From NCBI RefSeq assembly GCF_010500925.1, contig NZ_QVMG01000015.1, positions 1-55,379 of the forward strand: 55,379 nt of DNA, given 5' to 3'. The notes below the pieces were generated by a model. The model had not been told where the DNA came from, made no database searches, and was given only the letters and a program-made list of their open reading frames with translations. Below are positions 43,892 through 55,354 of this stretch, in pieces (the stretch's first letter is position 1; every line of letters begins with the position of its first letter). Both the position numbers and the translations under genes were made by a program. The DNA comes from Parabacteroides sp. 52 (GTDB taxonomy: Bacteria; Bacteroidota; Bacteroidia; Bacteroidales; Tannerellaceae).

Positions 43892-44395
43892 CTAAGAAAA
43901 TTCTTTTAATTTTTTTTGTAACGCCTGACGGGCAAAGAAGATGCGACTCTTCACCGTACCCAAAGGCATTTCCATGCGTTCGGCTATCTCATTGTATTTA
44001 TATCCGCTTAGATACAGAGAAAATGGAATTCTTAATTCATCACTCAGGTTTTCAATCGCATTATTCATCTCTTTGAGATTATAAGATGCTTCCGGAGAAT
44101 CAAATCCCGATTCATTTATTACATCCAGGTTGTACAAGTCGGCATTTCGGTCAACAACAGTCTGTACACGAACCACCTTATGATAGTTGTTTATAAAAAT
44201 ATTACGCATTACAGTAAACACCCATCCTTTAAAGTTCACATTGTCTACAAACTTATCCTGATTGTCCAACACCTTCAGGGTTGTTTCTTGCAACAGATCC
44301 TGCGCATCTTCCCGATCAGCCGTTAACATCAAAGCAAAATTCAACATATTTTCCTGCAGGTTAATTAAATTCTTTTGAAACACTTGTACTTCCAT
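43892..44395 (-). CDS. ECF-type RNA polymerase sigma factor
   Basis: The 167-residue sigma-70-family protein has region 2 (MLTADREDAQDLLQETTLKV, FKGWVFTVMRNIFINNY) and region 4 (LYLSGYKYNEIAERMEMPLGTVKSRIFFARQAL). No anti-sigma gene is next to it, unlike FecI/FecR-type pairs of Bacteroidetes, so control may be transcriptional or by an unlinked partner. A minus-strand -7-like TATATTTG is at 44453-44460. Confidence 0.93.
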   Translation of the reverse strand: MEVQVFQKNLINLQENMLNFALMLTADREDAQDLLQETTLKVLDNQDKFVDNVNFKGWVFTVMRNIFINNYHKVVRVQTVVDRNADLYNLDVINESGFDSPEASYNLKEMNNAIENLSDELRIPFSLYLSGYKYNEIAERMEMPLGTVKSRIFFARQALQKKLKEFS

Positions 44396-44823
44396 AGTTC
44401 TTTTATTTTTATTATTAGTTTTTTTATTTTACCGTTACCGTTAAATGATAAACAAATATATAATCAAAAAACACATTAATAAATTCGACGGCAAACATTT
44501 CCAAAACAAAATCAATATTTTTCATTTACAATTAAATAAAACAAGAATATGAACACTTTTAACAACCTCTTCAAGTTGAATATTTCACTTTTCACAACCA
44601 AGTGAACAATAAATACAACTTTTTTCAGATAAATCAATAAAGAATATGTTTTTCAAAGCATCCCAACAAGTACAAATTCCCAAAGAAGAGAAAAATTAAC
44701 TCTTTTTCACTCCCTGAAACGAAGCAGAAAAGTCTTCCAAATGAATCTGAAAAAAAAACGAAAGATTTGAACAAACTTATTATAATCCTATTACCTTTGC
44801 CTGCGACATATGACAAAAAACAG
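44396..44823. other. 428-bp AT-rich region between divergent sigma factor and ogt genes
   Basis: It is very AT-rich, with no credible protein gene or repeat array. On the minus strand TATATTTG (44453-44460) can serve the sigma factor. On the plus strand TACCTTTG (44792-44799) with TTTG 22 bp upstream (44766-44769) can serve ogt. The 300 bp between them are unexplained and could hold a small RNA, for which I see no direct evidence. Confidence 0.5.
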
Positions 44824-45357
44824 ATGGAAGAGATTATTAAAATACAGTATTACCATAGCCCTTGCGGTGAGTTAATACTTGGTTCCTACGACCATCATTT
44901 GTGCCTCTGTGATTGGCGGTACAGAAAAGCCCGATTGGCGATAGACGCCCGTCTGCAAAAAGGATTAAAAGCACAATACAAAGAAGAAAAATCGCCGGTA
45001 ACTGATAAAGCCATTTCTCAATTAAACGAATATTTCGACAAGAAACGTACTTCTTTTGATCTTCCGTTATTATTTGTCGGAAGTGATTTCCAGAAAAAGG
45101 TATGGGAGACCTTACTTCAGATCCCCTATGGCAAACTGGAGACGTATAAGGGATTGTCCAACCGCCTATATAATCCAAAGGCCGTACGCGCTGTGGCTGC
45201 CGCCAACGGGGCAAACAGCATCTCCCTTATTGTGCCTTGCCACCGAGTGATCGGGAGCAACAAACAATTAGTCGGTTACGCCGGAGGCATTCAGGCCAAA
45301 ACCAAATTACTTCAGTTGGAGGGGACATTTCTAGACGGACAATTAAGAATATTTTGA
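44824..45357 (+). CDS. ogt: Methylated-DNA--protein-cysteine S-methyltransferase
   Basis: The 177-residue protein starts at ATG 44824 (MEEIIKIQYY); the open frame back to 44767 runs through the -7 box. It repairs O6-alkylguanine by suicidal transfer to the Cys of the motif SLIVPCHRVIGS. FQKKVWETLLQIPYGKLETY and VRAVAAANGAN form the helix-turn-helix and Asn hinge. Length fits Ogt. It is monocistronic. Confidence 0.93.
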   Translation: MEEIIKIQYYHSPCGELILGSYDHHLCLCDWRYRKARLAIDARLQKGLKAQYKEEKSPVTDKAISQLNEYFDKKRTSFDLPLLFVGSDFQKKVWETLLQIPYGKLETYKGLSNRLYNPKAVRAVAAANGANSISLIVPCHRVIGSNKQLVGYAGGIQAKTKLLQLEGTFLDGQLRIF

Positions 45358-45505
45358 ACAACTCCTCCAATCGCATGTTGTAATAATAATGTGAAAGAAA
45401 AAAATAATATATCCAAAAACAAGTCGTTCTTATATTAAATAGGTAGAATTTGAATACTGGCAAACGGGTGAGGATAGATTGAGTATAGAATTTAGAACAT
45501 CTTAA

Positions 45506-47110
<1,605 letters not shown>

Positions 47111-47115
47111 AAGAA

Positions 47116-47358
47116 ATGGAGTTAATCATTATAACCCCTATGGGGATTGTGTGTAATAGACAAGTGGACAAAGCGTCTTTTCCCGGAAGCTTAGGAGTCT
47201 TTACGGTCTTTCCCAATCATGCACCCATTGTCTCTACAATCAAAAAAGGGGTTGTCAGATACAATGCGAAAGGGGAAGCTGTTGAACAGGAAATCGAGGT
47301 GAAAGAAGGTATTGTAGAAATAAAACAAAACAAAATTTGGATTTTTACGGAACAATAA
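47116..47358 (+). CDS. atpC: ATP synthase F1 subunit epsilon, short form
   Basis: The 80-residue protein has only the N-terminal beta-sandwich domain (MELIIITPMGIVCNRQVDKA, GSLGVFTVFPNHAPIVS). The C-terminal two-helix domain that inhibits the enzyme in E. coli and Bacillus is missing; usual length is 130-140. The frame is intact and followed at once by the next gene, so this is the natural short form and not a truncation. Confidence 0.93.
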   Translation: MELIIITPMGIVCNRQVDKASFPGSLGVFTVFPNHAPIVSTIKKGVVRYNAKGEAVEQEIEVKEGIVEIKQNKIWIFTEQ

Positions 47359-47377
47359 TTTCCTAATACAAGAAAAA

Positions 47378-47812
47378 ATGGGAATAGCATACATTAAATT
47401 GAAAATTAAACTTTTTATTCTGGTTGTAACCGTCTATACGGCTGTAGGCATACTGGGCGAAATCATTTTAGGATTTCTGCTTCCCAAAGAATATTTCGGA
47501 TTATATCCGGCAATCGGATTCTTTTATCTGATAATGGGACTGATCCTGACGTATACCTTAGACCGGTATCGCAAAACCCATCCGGACAAACTAATGAATG
47601 TTTTTATGACTGTAAAAATGATCAAATTTGTTTTTACTATCATCTTCCTGATCTTGTATGTGACACATGAACCGGAAATCAAAATGCAATTTTCCATCTC
47701 CTTGATGTGTAATTACTTCATATATTCTCTTATTGAGATGTATATTTACTATTTGTATAATAAAAAAATAACCCAAAACGGGAATAATACAAAAGATGCA
47801 ACTAAGCAGTAA
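47378..47812 (+). CDS. Membrane protein in the ATP synthase operon (AtpI-like position)
   Basis: The 144-residue protein has about four membrane helices (about 10-30, 42-60, 82-100, 108-128). It sits between atpC and atpB, where Bacteroidetes carry a membrane protein of unknown function. By position it may be an AtpI/AtpR-like assembly factor for the c-ring, but I see no diagnostic motif. It overlaps atpB by 17 bp. Confidence 0.75.
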   Translation: MGIAYIKLKIKLFILVVTVYTAVGILGEIILGFLLPKEYFGLYPAIGFFYLIMGLILTYTLDRYRKTHPDKLMNVFMTVKMIKFVFTIIFLILYVTHEPEIKMQFSISLMCNYFIYSLIEMYIYYLYNKKITQNGNNTKDATKQ

Positions 47813-48851
47813 ACTGAAACACAACCTATTCCTACTCCTTCTTGTTTTCCTTTTGATACCGGGCAGAGTGGCTGCCGGGGAGGTCGATGTCAAAGAAATC
47901 GTCTTTGAACACCTGGGAGATTCCTACGAATGGCATATGACCCAGTGGGGAGAGAAAGAGTTCGTCATTCATCTACCGGTGATTGTCAAAGGAAAAGAAA
48001 AGGGGTGGCATATATTCTCTTCTGCCCGATTGGCACACGGAGCGGAATATGAAGGTTTTCATATCGCCTCTGAAGGAGAATACAAAGGAAAGGTTGTTGA
48101 GATAAACCCTGCCGGGGATAAGGTACGTCCTTCACTGGATATATCCCTGACTAAAAACGCCCTGGCACTATGGATCAATTGTATTGTCTTATTATGCCTC
48201 ATTCTGCCTTTGGTTAACTGGTATAAGAAATCCACTCATACCCCTCCCTCCGGTTGGAAAGGGGCGGTTGAAATCTTAATGATTAATATCCGGGACGAGG
48301 TGATTAAACCCTGTATTGGGGAGGATTATAAACGCTTCACTCCCTACTTATTGACGGTATTCTTTTTCATTTTCATCAATAACATTATGGGATTGATCCC
48401 GTTCTTTCCCGGAGGAGCCAATGTGACAGGTAATATAGCGATCACTTTGGTGTTAGCTCTCTGTACGTTCCTGGCGGTAAACCTGACCGGCACAAAAGAA
48501 TACTGGAAAGAGATCTTCTGGCCCGAGGTGCCAGTCTGGCTTAAACTGCCTGCACCGATAATGCCGGTGATCGAAATATTCGGTGTATTTACCAAACCTT
48601 TTGCTTTGATGATCCGTTTATTTGCCAATATCATGGCCGGGCATTCGGTCATCCTGGGATTGATCTGCCTGATATTTATTACCGTCTCTATGGGGGCGGC
48701 AATAAACACGGGAATGTCCATATTGGCCGTATTGTTCAGTGTCTTTATGAACTTCGTAGAAATATTGGTAGCGTATATACAAGCCTATGTGTTTACTCTT
48801 CTTTCGGCCGTATTTATCGGTTTATCGAAAGTGAAACAGGAAACACATTAA
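47796..48851 (+). CDS. atpB: ATP synthase Fo subunit a
   Basis: The 351-residue protein carries a signal peptide (about 1-27) and a 110-residue periplasmic domain before the conserved membrane part, as in Bacteroidetes AtpB. The essential Arg is in FALMIRLFANIMAGH. FKPCIGEDYKRFTPYL-like and NNIMGLIPFFPG segments match subunit a. It conducts protons next to the c-ring. It overlaps the upstream gene. Confidence 0.95.
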   Translation: MQLSSKLKHNLFLLLLVFLLIPGRVAAGEVDVKEIVFEHLGDSYEWHMTQWGEKEFVIHLPVIVKGKEKGWHIFSSARLAHGAEYEGFHIASEGEYKGKVVEINPAGDKVRPSLDISLTKNALALWINCIVLLCLILPLVNWYKKSTHTPPSGWKGAVEILMINIRDEVIKPCIGEDYKRFTPYLLTVFFFIFINNIMGLIPFFPGGANVTGNIAITLVLALCTFLAVNLTGTKEYWKEIFWPEVPVWLKLPAPIMPVIEIFGVFTKPFALMIRLFANIMAGHSVILGLICLIFITVSMGAAINTGMSILAVLFSVFMNFVEILVAYIQAYVFTLLSAVFIGLSKVKQETH

Positions 48852-48888
48852 CCCATTGAAATTATTAAACAAGAGTTATAAACATTAA

Positions 48889-49149
<261 letters not shown>

Positions 49150-49161
49150 AAAAAAAGCTTT

Positions 49162-49662
49162 ATGTCGTTATTAATTCCGGACAGCGGGCTTCTTTTCTGG
49201 ATGACTTTATCCTTTGGTATTGTCTTCTTTATCCTGGCGAAGTTTGCTTTTCCTGTCATCCTAAAGGCTGTTGATCAAAGAAATGCCTACATCAAGGATT
49301 CTTTGCAATCGGCTCATGAGGCAGAAGAAAAGTTGGCGGCTTTGCATTTGCAGGCTGAAGCGATCCTGGAAAAGGCGCAGGATGAACGCAAAACCATCCT
49401 GCACGAAGCCCAAGAAACCAAAAAAAGGATCGAGAGTGAAGCCCTGCAGACAGCCGAAACGGAAGCCCGTATGCGACTGGAAAGAGCCATGGCAGAGATT
49501 GAAGAATCCAAGCGAAAAGCATTGGTAGAAGTGAGAGATCAGATAGTGGATATCTCGGTCAAAATTGCCGGAAAAGTGGTAAGTGAAGATTTGACAAGAG
49601 ATAAAAAGCAGAAAGAGCTTATCGATCGTCTTCTGCAAGAGGAGATAATCTATAAATCATAG
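49162..49662 (+). CDS. atpF: ATP synthase Fo subunit b
   Basis: The 166-residue stator protein has one N-terminal membrane helix (about 10-30; LLFWMTLSFGIVFFILAKF) and a long charged coiled coil (about 35-140; HEAEEKLAALHLQAEAILEK in shortened form). It starts 12 bp after atpE and ends 4 bp before atpH. Confidence 0.93.
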   Translation: MSLLIPDSGLLFWMTLSFGIVFFILAKFAFPVILKAVDQRNAYIKDSLQSAHEAEEKLAALHLQAEAILEKAQDERKTILHEAQETKKRIESEALQTAETEARMRLERAMAEIEESKRKALVEVRDQIVDISVKIAGKVVSEDLTRDKKQKELIDRLLQEEIIYKS

Positions 49663-49666
49663 AAAA

Positions 49667-50212
49667 ATGGATAGAGGTACAATTTCCAGAAGATATGCAA
49701 TCGCTCTTTATAAATATGCACAAGCGCATCAAAAAGAGAAATGTATTTACGACGAGACCCTTGCCTTGAGTAAGAGTTATGTGCAATATCCTGCCATGAA
49801 ACGTACGTTAGCAAGTCCCGTCCTTCCTGGAAAGCAAAAAGAAGAACTTATCGTATTGAGCGCCGGAGGAAATATAAGTGAAGAGTTCCAGACTTTCATC
49901 CGGCTTATCATCCAGCAAAAACGAGAGGACTTCCTGCAAACGATATGTTTGAGTTATCAGGATATTTACAGGCAAGAGAAGAAACTCCTGCATGTGGCTA
50001 TCACCACCGCCGTACCGATTGATAAAAAGATGGAAGAAAAGATTGTCGGCAGACTGGAACAGCTGACTGCCGAAACGGTAGACATTATGAATATAGTAGA
50101 TCCCCAAATTATCGGCGGCTATATTATGCGATGGGACACCTATCGCTGGGATGCCAGCATAACCTCCCAGCTGAGACAAATAAAACAAGGTTTAAAATTG
50201 AATAGGCTATGA
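49667..50212 (+). CDS. atpH: ATP synthase F1 subunit delta
   Basis: The 181-residue protein opens with [16 protein letters not shown] and has the C-terminal stretch [22 protein letters not shown], typical of delta/OSCP. It joins the stator to the F1 head. Its stop overlaps the atpA start by 4 bp (ATGA). Confidence 0.92.
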   Translation: MDRGTISRRYAIALYKYAQAHQKEKCIYDETLALSKSYVQYPAMKRTLASPVLPGKQKEELIVLSAGGNISEEFQTFIRLIIQQKREDFLQTICLSYQDIYRQEKKLLHVAITTAVPIDKKMEEKIVGRLEQLTAETVDIMNIVDPQIIGGYIMRWDTYRWDASITSQLRQIKQGLKLNRL

Positions 50213-51795
50213 CAGAGAATATAAAGGTGAGTGAGACTTCAGATATTATCTATAAGATGCTGGATCAGATGGATCCGGATAAAAGTCTGGAAGAAGTGGG
50301 CACAGTTATTCAGGTAAGTGACGGAGTAGCCCGTATATACGGATTAAAAAATGCCGAAGCAAACGAGTTATTGGAGTTCGACAATGGTATAAAAGCCATC
50401 GTGATGAACCTGGAAGAAGATAATGTCGGCGCAGTACTATTAGGCTCTACGGAATTGGTCAATGAAGGGGATACTGTCAAACGTACCGGGCAGATTGCTT
50501 CTATCCACGTAGGTGAAGGCATGATAGGCCGGGTGATCAATCCATTGGGAGAATCTATCGATGGATTGGAACCGATCACAGGGGAACGCATTTCCCTGCC
50601 TTTGGAAAGAAAAGCTCCCGGAGTCATCTTCCGCCAACCGGTAAACGAGCCCTTACAAACAGGTATTAAAGCGATTGACGCCATGATACCCATCGGACGT
50701 GGTCAACGCGAATTGATTATCGGAGACCGCCAGACAGGAAAAACATCCATAGCCATTGATGCCATTATCAACCAACGCAAGAATTACGAAGAAGGGAAAC
50801 CGGTATATTGTATCTATGTTGCCATCGGACAAAAGGCTTCTACTGTTGCCGCATTGGTAAACACATTGCACGAAAAAGGAGCGATGGATTATACCATAGT
50901 GGTTACTTCCACCTCTTCCGATCCGGCAGCCATGCAGTATTTTGCTCCTTTTGCCGGGGCTGCTATCGGTGAATACTTCCGTGACACAGGCCGGCATGCA
51001 CTGATCGTATACGATGATTTATCCAAACAGGCTGTCGCCTACCGGGAAGTATCCCTGATCCTGCGTCGTCCTTCCGGCCGGGAAGCCTATCCGGGGGATA
51101 TTTTTTATCTGCACTCCCGCCTGTTGGAGCGGGCGGCAAAAATCATCAACCAGGATGAGATAGCCGCTCGTATGAATGACCTGCCCGACACTCTCAAAGG
51201 ACGGGTGAAAGGAGGTGGCTCATTAACTGCTTTGCCGATCATTGAAACACAAGCGGGGGATGTGTCTGCTTATATTCCGACAAACGTGATCTCTATTACC
51301 GACGGACAGATATTCCTCGATACCGACCTCTTCAATCAAGGTAACAGACCGGCTATTAATATAGGTATATCGGTATCCCGCGTAGGAGGTAAAGCCCAGG
51401 TTTCTTCGATGAAAAAGGTCGCAGGCACATTGAAAATCGAACAGGCTCAATACCGCGAGTTAGAAGCTTTCACGCGCTTCGGGGGAGATATGGATGCGGT
51501 CACCGAACAAGTGATCGATAAAGGACGTAAAAATACGGAATTACTCATCCAACCGCAATACCAGCCGCTAAACACCGGGGAGCAAATCGCTATCCTGTAC
51601 TGCGGCACCCATGGTCTGCTCAGGAGAATACCACTGGAGCATGTGAGCGAGTTCGAGAAAAAGTATCTGGAAGAGCTCAGGCTTCAATACAAAGAGGATG
51701 TATTAACTCCCTTAGAAAAGGGTATCATCAATCAAGACATAGAAAAGATCTTAAAAGAAGTAGCAGCCTCTGTGAGTAAAGAATTTAAAGGATAA
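50209..51795 (+). CDS. atpA: ATP synthase F1 subunit alpha
   Basis: The 528-residue subunit has Walker [10 protein letters not shown], the [17 protein letters not shown] segment and SRVGGKAQ near the end of the nucleotide domain. It alternates with beta in the F1 hexamer. Length fits. It is overlapped by atpH and followed 5 bp later by atpG. Confidence 0.97.
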   Translation: MTENIKVSETSDIIYKMLDQMDPDKSLEEVGTVIQVSDGVARIYGLKNAEANELLEFDNGIKAIVMNLEEDNVGAVLLGSTELVNEGDTVKRTGQIASIHVGEGMIGRVINPLGESIDGLEPITGERISLPLERKAPGVIFRQPVNEPLQTGIKAIDAMIPIGRGQRELIIGDRQTGKTSIAIDAIINQRKNYEEGKPVYCIYVAIGQKASTVAALVNTLHEKGAMDYTIVVTSTSSDPAAMQYFAPFAGAAIGEYFRDTGRHALIVYDDLSKQAVAYREVSLILRRPSGREAYPGDIFYLHSRLLERAAKIINQDEIAARMNDLPDTLKGRVKGGGSLTALPIIETQAGDVSAYIPTNVISITDGQIFLDTDLFNQGNRPAINIGISVSRVGGKAQVSSMKKVAGTLKIEQAQYRELEAFTRFGGDMDAVTEQVIDKGRKNTELLIQPQYQPLNTGEQIAILYCGTHGLLRRIPLEHVSEFEKKYLEELRLQYKEDVLTPLEKGIINQDIEKILKEVAASVSKEFKG

Positions 51796-51800
51796 AGATC

Positions 51801-52673
51801 ATGGCTTCACTAAAAGAAGTAAAAAATCGCATTGCCTCTGTCGGCGGCACCCAGAAGATAACCCAGGCCAGACAAATGGTCTCTTCCGCCCAGTTACATC
51901 ATGCGCAAAGCGTTTTGGAAAATGCAATTATGTATAAAGAATCATTAGACCGGCTGGCTTCCGGTCTGTTGAGTCTTTGTATGGATTACGAAACACCGTA
52001 TACGACAAAGAACACATCCGGCCCGATAGCCATGGTTCTTATGGCATCCAACTCTGGCATGTGTGGTTCTTTTAATGCCAATATGATCAAAGAATTACAG
52101 AGCCTTCCGGCTTTATACCCGGACGACAAATTAATCTTTTTCCCTATTGGTAAAAAAATACGGGAGGCAATAGAACATGCCGGACTCAATATAGGTACCG
52201 ACCCCGGAACAAACCTGGACGCACTTGCCGGTAGAACATCGTATGAAGAAATTGCAGAGACAGCCTCCTTATTCATGGAGCTCTATCGTTCGCGGAAAGT
52301 AAAAAGAGTAGAGATGCTTTATTATCACTACCAAAGTACGGCCATACAAGAGATAAAAGAGACCACCCTGCTCCCCTACTCTTTCTCCCAGGACCTTGTC
52401 GCTAAAAGTACGGAAGAGAAGGATGATTTCATCCTCGAACCGTCGAAAGAAGATTTATTGGACACATTGATCCCCATGCTTCTAAAAACGAATCTGTATA
52501 CAACAATCATGGATAGTCAGACCTCCGAACACGCGGCACGCACCATGGCGATGCAGCTGGCAACAGAAAATGCGGATGAGATTTTAGGCGGACTACAACT
52601 GACATACAATAAACTAAGGCAACAAAATATCACCTCGGAGTTATTAGATATCATCGGCAGCTCATTTGCTTAA
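51801..52673 (+). CDS. atpG: ATP synthase F1 subunit gamma
   Basis: The 290-residue rotor shaft has N-terminal helix MASLKEVKNRIASVGGTQKI and C-terminal helix EHAARTMAMQLATENADE with ELLDIIGS at the end. GMCGSFN in the middle is typical. It is the last gene of the operon and converges on the receptor gene with a 44-bp gap. No strong terminator is visible in that gap. Confidence 0.95.
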   Translation: MASLKEVKNRIASVGGTQKITQARQMVSSAQLHHAQSVLENAIMYKESLDRLASGLLSLCMDYETPYTTKNTSGPIAMVLMASNSGMCGSFNANMIKELQSLPALYPDDKLIFFPIGKKIREAIEHAGLNIGTDPGTNLDALAGRTSYEEIAETASLFMELYRSRKVKRVEMLYYHYQSTAIQEIKETTLLPYSFSQDLVAKSTEEKDDFILEPSKEDLLDTLIPMLLKTNLYTTIMDSQTSEHAARTMAMQLATENADEILGGLQLTYNKLRQQNITSELLDIIGSSFA

Positions 52674-52717
52674 AAGCTTTATTTCTCAATCGCATATGGA
52701 CCTGTCCGAATCTGCCT

Positions 52718-55135
52718 CTAATGATTCGTTCCTTCAAACAAATCATGTTGTACCTTGGATTGACTGCCTTTTATTTTATAATTATTAAAGGTATAACTCA
52801 GTGTCAAGGTGATAGATGGATATTTCGGTCGAATACGGGTAATCGATTGTAAATCCGAAGTCGTTATGTTACTCACATAACGGGCAGAGTTAAATACATC
52901 CCGGAAAGAAAGTGTAGCGGATAATTTCCGGTTGAGCATTTGCTGACGAACCGCCAGGTTGACATACCAGAAAGCATCCGTCTTCCCTTGTGTGGTTACT
53001 GAAGGCCCTACAAAGTTGCCATCGAATTGGATACGGGTATATTTCGCCGCTTCAAACGTATTGTTTAAAGCCACTTCGTAATTCGTACTCGTCTCCTTTT
53101 TATCACTTCGTGAGAGTTTATTTACCACCTTATAATGATACAGACTGGCATTCAGATTCACATGCCACCGACGCATGGCTTGTATTTGTGCACTTACCTC
53201 CAGTCCGGTCGAATAGTCGTTCCCTACATTGGCCATAGAGTCCAATGTCACTCCGGCTTCATACGGGACACGCAACCGTTCGATCTTATCCTTACGGCTC
53301 CGATGAAAAACAGAAGCCGACAAAGTATGTTCATGGATATTCTTCTTATAATTAAGCTCATACGAATCTATATACTCGGAACGTATATCGGGATTCCCGA
53401 TCTCGGCAGAATAATAATCACGATAGGTAATATAAGGCTCCATATAAAACAACTGCGGCCGGGTTATACGCCGGGAATAAGAAGCCATCAGTTGATGCTC
53501 CTTCGGGAAGTTATACCCCAGATGCAAAGATGGGAAAAGATCAAAATGATTAAATGTCCGGTTTTTTCCTTTTATGGAACTGCGTAAAACCCGGTGTGTA
53601 TGCTCCCCCCGGAGTCCTACCTGATACTGAAACGATTTATAACTATCCGACACAAGGGCATAGACCGAGTTTATGCCATGCTGAAAATAAAAGGTATTAT
53701 AGATATCATCCCGCCAGTAAAATTCTTTCTTCTCCGGATTCCAGAATTCCATACTGTAATCCCCATCCTCCAGATAAGAGAAATATTGATAACCAGACTC
53801 CAGACGTCCCGTTTCCCGGTACGGAAAGATATAGTCCACATTCCCACGTACCGTCCAACGATGTTCGTCTTCATAGGCACGGTGTCCCTGTTGGCGTTCA
53901 TTGTTTTTATCGAACAGGTCACTTTGGAAATACTCCAAGGCATCTCCTCCATATTTCAAATAGAAAGAGGCAGTCAACTGATGCCCTTTATCATTCAATT
54001 TATGATCGGCTCCGATACTTCCCTGAAAATAAGTTTCATGCAGGTCGTAATAGTCACGACTCAAATAATCTCCGGCTTCAAACATCCCTTTATCGGCCGA
54101 ACGCTCCTCCCGATAATCCAGGTCGCCTTCTCGTTCCCTTCCTCCATATCCGCCTTCAAGATCCAGGTTCAATGTCGTTTTAGGCAAAGAATACATCGCT
54201 CCGGCTTTGAGAGCATAATTGAAATTATTACTCTTCCTCGGTCCATCCGAATGGGACATCGTTGTGGTATCACCCAAAAGAGTTGTTTTTTGTTGATTAA
54301 AATCACTCTTTAAAAGCCGGTCCGTCCACACCCCTCCGACATACCACCGGGAAGCATCGTTTTGTTGAGTTATCAGAAAATCAGCCCCCCGCGAAAGAAG
54401 TGTACTGCCTGTTAGATTCACCATTCCGCTCAGGCCTCGTTGGGAATGCTTTTTGGTGATGATATTTATAATCCCGACATCCCCTCCCGTATCATGACGG
54501 GCAGAGGGAGTGGTAATGATTTCTATATTTTCAATATGTCCGGCCGGTATTTGTTCCAAAGCCTGAGTACCCGAAAAGACACTGGGTTTGCCATCCACGT
54601 AAACCGCAAAACCACTGCTTCCCCGGAAGCTGACTTCGCCTTCTGCATCTACCCGAATGGAAGGTGTATTTTCCAATATATCAACAGCCGAACCACCACT
54701 GGCCAACATATTGGAGGATGCTTCTATCACCCGTTTATCCAGTTTATAGATGATCTGTTTCTTCTGTGCTACCACCTCTACTTCCGCCAGGCCGATTTCC
54801 AGAGGTTGCATCGCAACGATCCCCAAATCCAAACAAGGAGAGGCAGGAGACAAAACAATATCCTGCCGCGTATACACATCATACCCTACCAGGCGAATCA
54901 ATAAAGAATAGGCTCCCTCTTTCATATTCGAAAAACGAAAGACCCCGTCCGTATCAGGCAGTATATGCATAATCGGTTGCTCCTTTCCTTGAATGAAAAG
55001 GAGAACATCCGCAAAATCTATCGGTTGATTATTATTAGCATCAATCACTTTTCCTTTGATCCCAGGATGATCCATTGCTAATAAAGAAACACTCATACAC
55101 AAAAACACACAGATGAAATAAAAACACTTCTTCAT
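52718..55135 (-). CDS. TonB-dependent-receptor-like outer membrane beta-barrel protein
   Basis: The 805-residue protein starts at ATG 55135 with signal MKKCFYFICVFLCMSVSLLA; the nine codons before it were dropped. A CarboxypepD_reg-like domain (about 24-105; IKGKVIDANNNQPIDFADVL) is followed by a plug domain (about 120-225; NTPSIRVDAEGEVSFRGSSG, IEIITTPSARHDTGGDVGIINIITK) and a long barrel of the OMP_b-brl_3 type, ending YPSITLTLSYTFN. No SusD partner or polysaccharide genes are adjacent. Ligand unknown. Confidence 0.9.
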   Translation of the reverse strand: MKKCFYFICVFLCMSVSLLAMDHPGIKGKVIDANNNQPIDFADVLLFIQGKEQPIMHILPDTDGVFRFSNMKEGAYSLLIRLVGYDVYTRQDIVLSPASPCLDLGIVAMQPLEIGLAEVEVVAQKKQIIYKLDKRVIEASSNMLASGGSAVDILENTPSIRVDAEGEVSFRGSSGFAVYVDGKPSVFSGTQALEQIPAGHIENIEIITTPSARHDTGGDVGIINIITKKHSQRGLSGMVNLTGSTLLSRGADFLITQQNDASRWYVGGVWTDRLLKSDFNQQKTTLLGDTTTMSHSDGPRKSNNFNYALKAGAMYSLPKTTLNLDLEGGYGGREREGDLDYREERSADKGMFEAGDYLSRDYYDLHETYFQGSIGADHKLNDKGHQLTASFYLKYGGDALEYFQSDLFDKNNERQQGHRAYEDEHRWTVRGNVDYIFPYRETGRLESGYQYFSYLEDGDYSMEFWNPEKKEFYWRDDIYNTFYFQHGINSVYALVSDSYKSFQYQVGLRGEHTHRVLRSSIKGKNRTFNHFDLFPSLHLGYNFPKEHQLMASYSRRITRPQLFYMEPYITYRDYYSAEIGNPDIRSEYIDSYELNYKKNIHEHTLSASVFHRSRKDKIERLRVPYEAGVTLDSMANVGNDYSTGLEVSAQIQAMRRWHVNLNASLYHYKVVNKLSRSDKKETSTNYEVALNNTFEAAKYTRIQFDGNFVGPSVTTQGKTDAFWYVNLAVRQQMLNRKLSATLSFRDVFNSARYVSNITTSDLQSITRIRPKYPSITLTLSYTFNNYKIKGSQSKVQHDLFEGTNH

Positions 55136-55311
55136 TACCCCACAAAAGTCATTTGTTAACAATGACGCGAAGATAGTGTTTCCTTGAAAGCGGATAGCAT
55201 ATTACACTGTTAAGGAATCCTATTTTTTAAAACTGAAAATGGAAGCAAAAATCGTTTCGCAAAGCGTAAAGCAAAATGGAGAATAAGGTAGTGACTGATA
55301 CTATCCTGGCT

Positions 55312-55354
55312 CCTCTTCTTGGATAAGAAGAGGGGGACCACTGCTTGCAGTGGT
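55312..55354. repeat. Tandem hairpins, REP-like element at window end
   Basis: Hairpin 1 has CCTCTTCTT/AAGAAGAGG with loop GGAT (55312-55333). Hairpin 2 has ACCACTGC/GCAGTGGT with a 2-nt TT centre (55337-55354). G-rich linkers flank them. The look is that of a REP-type dispersed element, though it could be the terminator of a gene beyond the window. Confidence 0.55.

Noticed and set aside
44549..44605. Short peptide gene (MNTFNNLFKLNISLF...) upstream of ogt
   Set aside because: Eighteen codons in a very AT-rich region, with no promoter or conservation evidence.
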